DNA from: Azophilus sp965215035 | GTDB taxonomy: Bacteria; Pseudomonadota; Gammaproteobacteria; Pseudomonadales; Azotimanducaceae | Assembly (NCBI GenBank): GCA_965215035.1 | Contig: OZ244040.1 | Span: forward strand, 248,001-312,000 | Reading direction: 5' to 3' | Length of the DNA: 64,000 nt | Shown: in pieces, positions 54,249-61,625 of the stretch | How positions within the stretch are numbered: position 1 is the stretch's first letter | Layout of the letters: each line of letters starts with the position of its first letter | Notes under the pieces: generated by a model | Database searches by the model: none | Told to the model about the DNA's origin: nothing | What the model saw: the letters and a program-made list of their open reading frames with translations, nothing else | Position numbers and translations under genes: made by a program

Positions 54249-55192
54249 GCCGCCGCTCCGAACTTGAGTTCCGCAATGCGCTCGGCCGTGGCCAGGGCGG
54301 CGGAAGTCATGATGTCGAGATTGCCGGCGTACTTCGGCAAATAGTCACCGGCACCCGCTACCTCGAGGAAAATGGTGGCCTTGACCCCCTCGTACTCGCC
54401 CAGGCCCGGAATGCGCAATGGATCATTGCTGCCGAAGCGTTCGAACTGCACCTTCTGCTTGAGCCGGTAGCCCGGCACATACCGCTGGACCTCGCGCACC
54501 ATCTCCTCGACGGACGCCTCAAGCTCCTGGAGTTCCGCGCCGATAGACAGTGTGTAGACGGTGTCGCGCATTATCATGGGTGGTTCCGCCGGATTCAGGA
54601 CAATGATGGCCTTACCGCGCTCGGCACCCCCAACCACCTCGATGCCCCTGGCGGTGGTTTGGGTGAACTCGTCGATGTTCGCGCGGGTGCCGGGTCCGGC
54701 GCTCCTTGACGCCACCGAGGCCACGATTTCCGCGTAGGGAACCCGCCGCGCCACCCGACGCACGGCATGCACTATGGGAATGGTCGCCTGGCCGCCACAG
54801 GACACCATATTCACGTTGCCCTCGCCCAAGTGTTCGGCTAGGTTCACAACCGGTACGCAATAGGGCCCGATAGCCGCCGGGGTGAGGTCCACCAACTGCT
54901 TGCCCTCTTGCCGACAAACCGCATGGTGCTGGGCATGGGCCGCCGCCGAGGTCGCGTCGAATACGAGTTGCACGCCGGACCATTCGGGTAGGACGCGGGC
55001 CCCGTCAATGCCCGCATGGCAAGTCGCAACACCCCGCCGCCGGGCTAGGGCCAGGCCCTCGGAATCCGCCTCGATGCCGACCAGCAGACGCAGTTCAAGG
55101 TGCTCGGCGTGGTTGCCGATCTTGACCATGAGGTCGGTACCTATGTTGCCCGACCCGAGGATGGCGCAGCCGACCTTTGCCCCGGCATTCAC
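54245..55192 (-). CDS. mhpF: acylating acetaldehyde dehydrogenase
   Basis: 315 residues. The NAD-binding start is VGCAILGSGNIGTDLMVKIG; the catalytic cysteine is in VNMVSCGGQATIPIVHAV. It converts acetaldehyde, CoA and NAD+ to acetyl-CoA and forms the channelling complex with the aldolase. GGGGAG precedes the ATG at 55192. This start overlaps the stop of a 68-codon frame that links it to mhpD. Confidence 0.96.
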   Translation of the reverse strand: MNAGAKVGCAILGSGNIGTDLMVKIGNHAEHLELRLLVGIEADSEGLALARRRGVATCHAGIDGARVLPEWSGVQLVFDATSAAAHAQHHAVCRQEGKQLVDLTPAAIGPYCVPVVNLAEHLGEGNVNMVSCGGQATIPIVHAVRRVARRVPYAEIVASVASRSAGPGTRANIDEFTQTTARGIEVVGGAERGKAIIVLNPAEPPMIMRDTVYTLSIGAELQELEASVEEMVREVQRYVPGYRLKQKVQFERFGSNDPLRIPGLGEYEGVKATIFLEVAGAGDYLPKYAGNLDIMTSAALATAERIAELKFGAAA

Positions 55193-55395
55193 CGCCGACC
55201 GCTCCCCAGAGCGCGCCGCCTCCCGTTACTCGGGCACCGACCCGCCTGTTTACCCTTCGATGGCACAGGTGTTTCCTTTACTTCCATAGGTGGCTCATAG
55301 GCGACCCGCAAGCCTGTGAACCCCGTCGGGCAGGCCACCGCTTGGGAACTACCCTGTTCCCCGCGCGTGCGCACCGGCTCGGGGTCGAAACTCAT
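55189..55395 (-). CDS. candidate 68-residue protein between mhpD and mhpF
   Basis: A frame that starts at an ATG overlapping the mhpD stop (ATGA) and stops at a TGA overlapping the mhpF start (ATGA). It reads MSFDPEPVRTRGEQGSSQAV and ends with an Arg-rich tail (GRRRALGSGRR). It contains two cysteines in ACPTGFTG and NxGRC contexts but no motif I recognise. The double four-base overlap is the usual sign of coupled translation in an operon. It has no strong ribosome-binding site of its own, so coupling would be needed. Confidence 0.4.
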   Translation of the reverse strand: MSFDPEPVRTRGEQGSSQAVACPTGFTGLRVAYEPPMEVKETPVPSKGKQAGRCPSNGRRRALGSGRR

Positions 55396-56174
55396 ATGAA
55401 TCGCGCTTCGGCCTCGCCGAGGCCGGTCATCGACAGTCTGAACACATCGCCCGCCGTCGCATCGGCCAAAGGCACCAGCGACCCGGACAGAATGAGCTCC
55501 CCGGCCTTTAACGGAATAGCGTACTCGCCGAGGGTGTTGGCCAGCCAGGCCACGGCATTCTCCGGCGCCCCCTGCACCAGGGCACCCGAGCCCGCGCTCA
55601 GATACTCTCCATTCCTGGTCAGGGTGACCTGAACGTCCTTGAGCTCCAGCCCGTCCACCGGCAACTCGTTGTCGCCCAGCACGAATACACCACAGGAGGC
55701 ATTGTCGGCGATGGTGTCGCAAATGCCGATGCGCCAGTCCTCGATGCGTGAATCCACGATCTCGAAACAGGGCATGACGCACTCCGTTGCGGCCAGCACA
55801 TCCGCCGGCGTCACCCCGGGGCCCTTAAGGTCGCTTTGCAACCGGAACGCGATTTCCGCTTCGGCCCGGGGAGCGATCAGGCTGCGGGCGTCCACCAGAC
55901 CGTCCCGGCACCACATGGCGTCCGTCAGAAAGCCGAAGTCCGGTTGGTCGATGCCCAGCATCTCCTGCACTGCCGGGCTAGTCACGCCGATCTTCTTGCC
56001 GATCACCCGTTCGCCGGCCGCTTCCCGCAACCCCAGGAAGGCGCGACTGATGCGATAGGCATCGTCGATTTCAATATCGGGGTCGGTCTCGGTCGGGGGC
56101 GCCATGGGCGAGCGCTTGTGCATCGATCGGTGCAATGCCCGGGCCAGTTCGGCGATGCGTTCCGGTGCCAGCAT
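55392..56174 (-). CDS. mhpD: 2-oxopent-4-enoate (2-hydroxypentadienoate) hydratase
   Basis: 260 residues of the FAH-like hydratase family. Landmarks are DDAYRISRAFLGLREAAGER, VIGKKIGVTSPAVQEMLGID, RAEAEIAFRLQSDL (metal-binding Glu residues), VMPCFEIVDSRIEDWR and LVQGAPENAVAWLANTLGEY. It hydrates the dienol product of meta-cleavage to 4-hydroxy-2-oxovalerate, the substrate of mhpE. I chose the ATG at 56174, where the conserved helix begins. Ring-cleavage genes are not in this window, so the aromatic or steroid substrate stays unknown. The 231 bp to cobT have no feature. Confidence 0.95.
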   Translation of the reverse strand: MLAPERIAELARALHRSMHKRSPMAPPTETDPDIEIDDAYRISRAFLGLREAAGERVIGKKIGVTSPAVQEMLGIDQPDFGFLTDAMWCRDGLVDARSLIAPRAEAEIAFRLQSDLKGPGVTPADVLAATECVMPCFEIVDSRIEDWRIGICDTIADNASCGVFVLGDNELPVDGLELKDVQVTLTRNGEYLSAGSGALVQGAPENAVAWLANTLGEYAIPLKAGELILSGSLVPLADATAGDVFRLSMTGLGEAEARFI

Positions 56175-56405
56175 CAGGCGGCAGCCAAGGAATCCAGACC
56201 GGCGTTGCGAACGCCCCGGTGCGCCCGCATCATGCAACACCCCCAGGCGGCGGGTTGCAGGTGGCGGCCTGGTCTACGGAAGACGGTGGCGACGCCACCC
56301 GAACCGCTACGTTAGCCATGGCCTTTCATCCGGGTTCGACAAGCTTGCAATATTCCACAGGCAAGGCGGTACTTCCACCCTTTAGTTGCAGCAGCTCCCG
56401 CGCAA

Positions 56406-58229
56406 TCAGCGGCCAACCTTTTCCGCCGCGAACAGCGCCGCCAGTTGTTCGGTCATCGCGCCGCCGAGTTGCTCCGCGTCCGTGATGGTTACCGCCCGCC
56501 GGTAGTGGTGGGTGACATCGTGGCCGATACCGATGGCGATCAGTTCGACGGGCGAACGGGTCTCGATGGTGTCGATGGCGTACTTAAGGTGCTGCTCAAG
56601 ATAGTTGCTCGGGTTGACGAGCAGGGTCGAATTGTCCACCGGCAAGCCGTCGGAGATAACCATGAGCACCTTGCGTTCCTCGGCTCGCACGACGATGCGG
56701 TTGTGCGCCCAGATCAGCGCTTCGCCGTCGATATTTTCCTTCAGCATTTCCTCGCGCATCATCAGGCCGAGGTTGCGCCGCGTGCGGTGCCAGGTGTCGT
56801 CGGCAGCCTTGTAGACGATATGACGCAGGTCGTTCAGGCGGCCGGGGTGCGCGGGTTTACCCTCGGCAATCCATTTCTCCCGGGAACGGCCGCCGCGCCA
56901 GCCCCGGGTGGTGAAGCCCAGAATTTCGACCCGCACCGAACAGCGCTCCAAGGTGCGGCCGAGGATGTCGGCGCACATGGCCGCAATGGTGATGGAGCGG
57001 CCGCGCATGGAGCCGGAGCTATCGATGAGCAGGGTGACCACGGTGTCGCGGAAATCCATTTCCTTTTCCCGCTTGTACGCCAGCGGGTTCATCGGATCGA
57101 CGATCACCTGGGCGAGCCGCGAGGAATCGAGCACACCTTCTTCAAGGTCAAATTCCCAGGTGCGATTCTGCCGGGCCAGCAGACGCCGTTGCAGCCGGTT
57201 GGCCAGCTTGGCGGTGGCGTGCTGCAACGGCAGGAGCTGCTGATCGAGCAGGGCCCGCAGGCGGGTCAGTTCGTCTTGATTGCACAGTTCCTCGGCGGGC
57301 ACCACCTCGTCGAATTCGCTGGTGTATGCCTGGTAGTTAACATCGACCCGGATGCGCCCGGCGTCGTCCGGCATGGCGCTCGGCGCTTCATCGGGGTCGG
57401 CCTCGGCACCGAGTTCATCCGCATCGAGATCGGCATCCATCTCCACCAGGGCGGCCTCGCCGTCGGTCGACTCGTCGGTCAACCCCTCGTCGTCAAGCGC
57501 CACATCCTCGGGATTGACCTCCGAATCCCCCTCGGCCTCCTCGTCCACCGCTTCGGACTCGTCCTGGTTTTCGCGCTCATCGAGGGGTTCGTCCAGTTCG
57601 CCGCCGAGCCCAAGATCGGCGATGATCTCGCGACAGACGCTGGCGAACCTTTGCTGGTCGAGCAGACAACGCTTGAGCTGGGCGATATCCGCACCGGCGT
57701 GCTCCTGCACATGGTCCCGCCAAAACTTGACGACATTCTCCGCCGACGGCGGCAACTCGCGGCCGGTGAGGTGCTGCCGGACGAGCAGGCCAACGGCGAT
57801 CGACAGCGGCGCCTCGGATTCCTCCACGATGGTGTCGAATTCCGCCTGACGGCACTGGGCCTCCAGCGATGCCTCGAGATTCTGCGCAACGCCCTCCATG
57901 CGCAGCGAGCCGATGGAAGCGATGCGCGCGTCCTCGATCCATTCGAACATTTCCTGGGCGGGCCCGGTGCGCGGCGCGTAGCGGCTGTGCACGGCAGCGT
58001 CGTGAAACCGGAACTTGAGCGCCAGTTCATCGCCGATACCCCGTACCGCGTTGACCTCCGCCTCGTCGCAACCGAGCGACGGCAGCGGCATGCGCAACCG
58101 GTTGCCATGCGCCACCGGCGAGCCCTGGCCAAAAGCCACCTCTAGCTCGTCGTTCTCCGCCAGCGCGCGGATGGTGGCCACCGTTGCGCGCTTGAAGGAT
58201 TCAAGCGGATTTTCCGGCTCGACCGGCAC
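56406..58229 (-). CDS. cobT: CobT-like VWA protein (cobaltochelatase subunit type)
   Basis: About 607 residues. N-terminal helical domain, then a long acidic segment (residues about 245-325, for example DEPLDERENQDESEAVDEEA), then a CobT VWA domain with MIDAS start VTLLIDSSGSMRGRSITIAA and LMVISDGLPVDNSTLLV. This is the architecture of CobT, which with CobS forms the AAA+/VWA chaperone of aerobic cobalt insertion. No cobN or other cobalamin gene is in view. The start is the GTG at 58229, 15 bases after the cobS stop. Confidence 0.9.
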   Translation of the reverse strand: MPVEPENPLESFKRATVATIRALAENDELEVAFGQGSPVAHGNRLRMPLPSLGCDEAEVNAVRGIGDELALKFRFHDAAVHSRYAPRTGPAQEMFEWIEDARIASIGSLRMEGVAQNLEASLEAQCRQAEFDTIVEESEAPLSIAVGLLVRQHLTGRELPPSAENVVKFWRDHVQEHAGADIAQLKRCLLDQQRFASVCREIIADLGLGGELDEPLDERENQDESEAVDEEAEGDSEVNPEDVALDDEGLTDESTDGEAALVEMDADLDADELGAEADPDEAPSAMPDDAGRIRVDVNYQAYTSEFDEVVPAEELCNQDELTRLRALLDQQLLPLQHATAKLANRLQRRLLARQNRTWEFDLEEGVLDSSRLAQVIVDPMNPLAYKREKEMDFRDTVVTLLIDSSGSMRGRSITIAAMCADILGRTLERCSVRVEILGFTTRGWRGGRSREKWIAEGKPAHPGRLNDLRHIVYKAADDTWHRTRRNLGLMMREEMLKENIDGEALIWAHNRIVVRAEERKVLMVISDGLPVDNSTLLVNPSNYLEQHLKYAIDTIETRSPVELIAIGIGHDVTHHYRRAVTITDAEQLGGAMTEQLAALFAAEKVGR

Positions 58230-58243
58230 CGCGCCGCCCGCCC

Positions 58244-59245
58244 TCAGGCGGTCCGCAGGGTGATGCCATGCGTCGCATCGCCCAGGTCCTCGCCCATGCA
58301 GCGCTGGTAATACTCGGCCACGATGGGGCGTTCCAACTCGTCGCACTTGTTCAGAAAAGTAACGCGGAAGGCGAACCCCGTATCGCCGAAAATCTCCGCA
58401 TTCTGCGCCCAGGTCAGCACCGTGCGCGGCGACATGACCACCGATACGTCGCCATTGATGAACCCCTGGCGGGTGAGGTCGGCGACGGCAACCATATTGG
58501 ACACGGCGCGGCGGCCCGCCTCGGTGGCGGCGTAGCTCTTGGCCTTGCCCAGGACGATGTCGGTTTCCGCATCGTGTTCCAGGTAATTCAGCGTGGTGAC
58601 GATGCTCCAGCGGTCCATCTGCCCCTGGTTGATCTGTTGGGTGCCGTGATAGAGGCCCGTGGTATCGCCCAGACCAACGGTGTTGGTGGTGGAGAACAGC
58701 CGGAAGTACGGGTGCGGCGCGATCACCTTGTTCTGGTCGAGCAGGGTGAGCTTGCCTTCCACCTCCAGCACGCGCTGAATCACGAACATGACATCCGGCC
58801 GCCCGGCATCGTATTCGTCGAAGCAGAGCGCCACCGGGCGCTGTAGAGCCCAGGGCAGAATGCCCTCCTTGAACGCCGTGATCTGCTGGCCTTCGTGAAT
58901 GACGATGGCGTCCTTGCCCACTAGGTCGATGCGGCTGATGTGACTATCTAGGTTGATGCGCAGGCACGGCCAGTTGAGGCGCGCGGCCACCTGTTCCACA
59001 TGCGTGGACTTGCCCGTGCCGTGATAGCCCTGAATCATCACCCGCCGGTTGTGGCTGAACCCGGCCAGGATGGCAAGGGTGGTGTCGTGGTCGAAGAGAT
59101 AATCCTCGTCCTTGACGGGCACATAGGCCGTGCGCTCGGAAAACGCCGGGACCTGCAAATCCAGATCGATGCCGAACGCATCGCGCACACCTACCTTGGC
59201 ATCGAGTGCGAGGTCGGGCGACAAACCCGATTCCGGTATAGTCAC
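58244..59245 (-). CDS. cobS: CobS-like AAA+ ATPase (cobaltochelatase subunit type)
   Basis: 333 residues, the usual size of CobS. Walker A is VMIQGYHGTGKSTHVEQVAA, Walker B is PVALCFDEYDAGRPDVMF, and FRLFSTTNTVGLGDTTGLYH plus QMDRWSIVTTLNYL are characteristic CobS phrases. It drives the CobN chelatase together with CobT. The GTG at 59245 has GGGAG upstream; a TTG at 59257 is less likely. It diverges from the phosphatase gene. Confidence 0.92.
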   Translation of the reverse strand: MTIPESGLSPDLALDAKVGVRDAFGIDLDLQVPAFSERTAYVPVKDEDYLFDHDTTLAILAGFSHNRRVMIQGYHGTGKSTHVEQVAARLNWPCLRINLDSHISRIDLVGKDAIVIHEGQQITAFKEGILPWALQRPVALCFDEYDAGRPDVMFVIQRVLEVEGKLTLLDQNKVIAPHPYFRLFSTTNTVGLGDTTGLYHGTQQINQGQMDRWSIVTTLNYLEHDAETDIVLGKAKSYAATEAGRRAVSNMVAVADLTRQGFINGDVSVVMSPRTVLTWAQNAEIFGDTGFAFRVTFLNKCDELERPIVAEYYQRCMGEDLGDATHGITLRTA

Positions 59246-59323
59246 TAATACTCCCAAACGCGGGCAAAGCGCGCTATTTTACGGAACCGCCGGGGGGTGA
59301 ACCAGCAAAAAGAGGCCGTTTGG

Positions 59324-59866
59324 ATGGCGACAGTTTACATGGTGCGGCACGGCAGGGCGGAAACCGACGGCAGCCTCGACCCTGGCTTGGACGACCTTGG
59401 CAGGCGCCAGGCCCAGGCCACCGCGGCGGCGCTTAGCGGCAAGGGCCCACTGCCCATACTCTCCAGCCCCTTCGCCCGCGCCAGGCAAACCGCGCAACCG
59501 CTCGCGGCGCTGTGGGGGCGGGAGGTGGTCATCGAGCCGCGGGTCAGGGAGATTCCGTTTCCCACCAAGGATGCCGTGGAACGCGCCCGCTGGCTGTCCC
59601 GAGCCATGGCCGGAAGCTGGCTGGAACTCGGCGACGACCTGCTGGCCTGGCGGGATGCGCTGGTCGATTGCGTGCGCACCCAGCCTCACGACTGCGTCAT
59701 CTTCTGCCATTTCATCGCCATCAACGTGGCCGTGGGCGGGGCCCGGGGCGATGACCGGGTGGTGATCTTCCAGCCGGACAACGGCTCCGTAACCACCCTC
59801 GACAACGGCGGCGGCGCACTGCGGCTAATCGAATTCGGCCGCGAGGCAGAGACCCGCATCAACTAG
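59324..59866 (+). CDS. SixA-like histidine phosphatase
   Basis: 180 residues of the histidine phosphatase superfamily. The catalytic RHG is in VYMVRHGRAETDG; the second histidine is in CVIFCHFIAINVAVGG. LSSPFARARQTAQPLAAL is the usual middle motif. The substrate could be a phosphohistidine protein or a small phosphoester. ATG at 59324 has AGAGG upstream; a GTG at 59297 would add nine residues. Confidence 0.87.
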   Translation: MATVYMVRHGRAETDGSLDPGLDDLGRRQAQATAAALSGKGPLPILSSPFARARQTAQPLAALWGREVVIEPRVREIPFPTKDAVERARWLSRAMAGSWLELGDDLLAWRDALVDCVRTQPHDCVIFCHFIAINVAVGGARGDDRVVIFQPDNGSVTTLDNGGGALRLIEFGREAETRIN

Positions 59867-59886
59867 CGCGGCAGCCCCGCCAATTC

Positions 59887-59904
59887 GGGGGTGGGGGTGG
59901 GGGG
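59887..59904 (+). other. guanine-run tract between convergent genes
   Basis: Runs of five, five and six G separated by single T lie between the phosphatase gene and holA. Three long runs, the last of which could split, make G-quadruplex formation possible but not certain. Confidence 0.4.
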
Positions 59905-59923
59905 ATGCGGCGAGTTGGCAACC

Positions 59924-60931
59924 TCAGCGCCCGGGCGCGGCGAACGAACGGCGCAAGACGCGCATCTCCCTCTCTAAGGGCGGCAGGCGCACGCCGCAAA
60001 GGCGCAGCAAAAGGCGTTCAAGGGACAACCAGGCATCGCCATGCAGTTCGCCCTTGCCCTGCTGATCGACCAGGGCAACCTGGGCGAGCACCCGTTGCGG
60101 CGACCCGGCGCGTTTTAGAAACCCGGCAACCAGTTTCTTTCTGTGCGGGGGCATCCACTGGCCGCTACCGATGCCGCGCAACTGGCTTGCGAACGCACCC
60201 AAAAGCGCAAACAGCGATACTCCCTCCTCCCGCAGCGCCGCCAGCACCGGGCGCACCCGGGACGCATCGCCGCCGAATACCGCATCGATCAGTTCGAACG
60301 AATCGTAGTGGGACGCATCGGCGACCGCGAGGCTCTCGACACCAATGGGCTGCTCTAAGTCCGCAAGCTTCAGCTTGTCGATCTCCTGGGCCGCCGCCAG
60401 CAGGTTGCCTTCCACCCGCTCGGCAAGCCAGGCCCGGGCTTCAGGGGTCAGGTCCAGCCCGGCGGCGCGGGCCCGGCGGGCCAGCCAGCCCGGCAGCTCG
60501 CGGTGGCCAACGGGCCAGATCAGCACCACCGCGCCGGCCGCATCCACCGCCTTGAACCAGGCGCTGGACCGCTGGCGCGACTGCAGGCGCCCGGTTCTGA
60601 TCAGCAGGAGATTGTCCGCGCTGGCGCTCGCCAAGTATTCGCGCAGGGCCGCGGAGGCCTGTTTGTCGAACCGATTGGCGGGTAGGCGCAGGTCAAGCAC
60701 TTTTTGCTCGGCAAAGAGGGAAGGCGAAGCCGCCTCCTGCAACAGGTCGTGCCACTTGAAGCCCGGTTCCACATGCAGCACGCTGCGCTCGGTGAAGCCC
60801 AGACGCTGGGCGGCCGCCAGAACCAGATCGCACGCCTCCTCCACCAGCAGGGTTTCATCGCCGGCAACCAGATAGACCGGCCGCGGGCCTGCGGCCAAAC
60901 TGGACGCCAAATCCTGGAGTTTAATCTGCAC
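59924..60931 (-). CDS. holA: DNA polymerase III delta subunit
   Basis: 335 residues. The N-terminal part has VYLVAGDETLLVEEACDLVL, the delta-subunit signature, then LFAEQKVLDLRLP and the conserved WLARRARAAGLDLTPEARAW. It opens the sliding clamp as part of the clamp loader. The GTG at 60931 is chosen because KLQDLASSLAAG directly precedes the conserved region; it overlaps the lptE stop by 11 bases, as in many gammaproteobacteria. Confidence 0.93.
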   Translation of the reverse strand: MQIKLQDLASSLAAGPRPVYLVAGDETLLVEEACDLVLAAAQRLGFTERSVLHVEPGFKWHDLLQEAASPSLFAEQKVLDLRLPANRFDKQASAALREYLASASADNLLLIRTGRLQSRQRSSAWFKAVDAAGAVVLIWPVGHRELPGWLARRARAAGLDLTPEARAWLAERVEGNLLAAAQEIDKLKLADLEQPIGVESLAVADASHYDSFELIDAVFGGDASRVRPVLAALREEGVSLFALLGAFASQLRGIGSGQWMPPHRKKLVAGFLKRAGSPQRVLAQVALVDQQGKGELHGDAWLSLERLLLRLCGVRLPPLEREMRVLRRSFAAPGR

Positions 60932-61445
60932 GGGGCACCGCCGGGGAAGCCAAATCGGCCGCCGCCGCGCCCAGGGCACGAATAATCTGGCGCACGAGAT
61001 CATCGACGAGTTCCCCTTCGATGAGCGCCTGTTCCCCGGCCGTACCCGCTATGTTGTCCCGGTCTACCGCGAACACCCGGCTGGCATCCAGCCACAACGG
61101 TTCCCGCAACCTTCGCGCCCCCGATCGAATGGCGAAACGAATGCCTATGGTCACCTCGTACTCGGCGGCGCGGGCGCTGCCGGTAACCGCCACCGTGCGG
61201 CGCTCCCGCCGTTCCTCGAGCAGTTCGACAGTCATCGCCGCGGCCGTCGGCTCGGTTTCGATGCGCACCCCGGCGCTATGCAGCGCCCGGCGCAGCGGCA
61301 CCACCAACCCAACGCGCGGCTTCGCCGCCAGGTGGACGCTTTCCACACTGCTTTGCAAATCCCAACCGCGCAGCTTGAAGCCGCAACCGCCGAGCGCGAC
61401 CGCCACCAACGCCAACCCGGCTATTGCCACTCTCCTAGACGCCAT
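60921..61445 (-). CDS. lptE: LPS-assembly lipoprotein LptE
   Basis: 174 residues. The signal peptide MASRRVAIAGLALVAVALGG ends at a lipobox with lipid Cys22 (LGGC), then GFKLRGWDLQSSVESVHLA as in LptE. It plugs the LptD barrel that delivers lipopolysaccharide to the outer surface. An upstream ATG at 61478 would add 11 residues. leuS, the common neighbour, is not present; a glycosyltransferase gene lies upstream after about 180 bp without features. Confidence 0.9.
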   Translation of the reverse strand: MASRRVAIAGLALVAVALGGCGFKLRGWDLQSSVESVHLAAKPRVGLVVPLRRALHSAGVRIETEPTAAAMTVELLEERRERRTVAVTGSARAAEYEVTIGIRFAIRSGARRLREPLWLDASRVFAVDRDNIAGTAGEQALIEGELVDDLVRQIIRALGAAAADLASPAVPRAD

Positions 61446-61625
61446 GTTTGAACCGAACGCGATTGCTTTTTCTGTCATCTTCTGCCGTCGGCACTGTGTT
61501 TAGGATACCAAGTCACCCGCAAGTCACCACTGGCATCCATGACGCTGAGCTTTTGGGCATCACTGCCGCCGTTCGACCGGTGTCCGACGTGGCACCGGGC
61601 ACCAGCGCCGCCGCGTGCCCGTCGT

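Noticed and set aside
56445..58145. 566-codon frame opposite cobT, and similar long frames opposite the amidohydrolase genes (34476-35576, 36062-37132)
   Set aside because: Shadows of well-supported genes; no domain, start signal or independent codon pattern.
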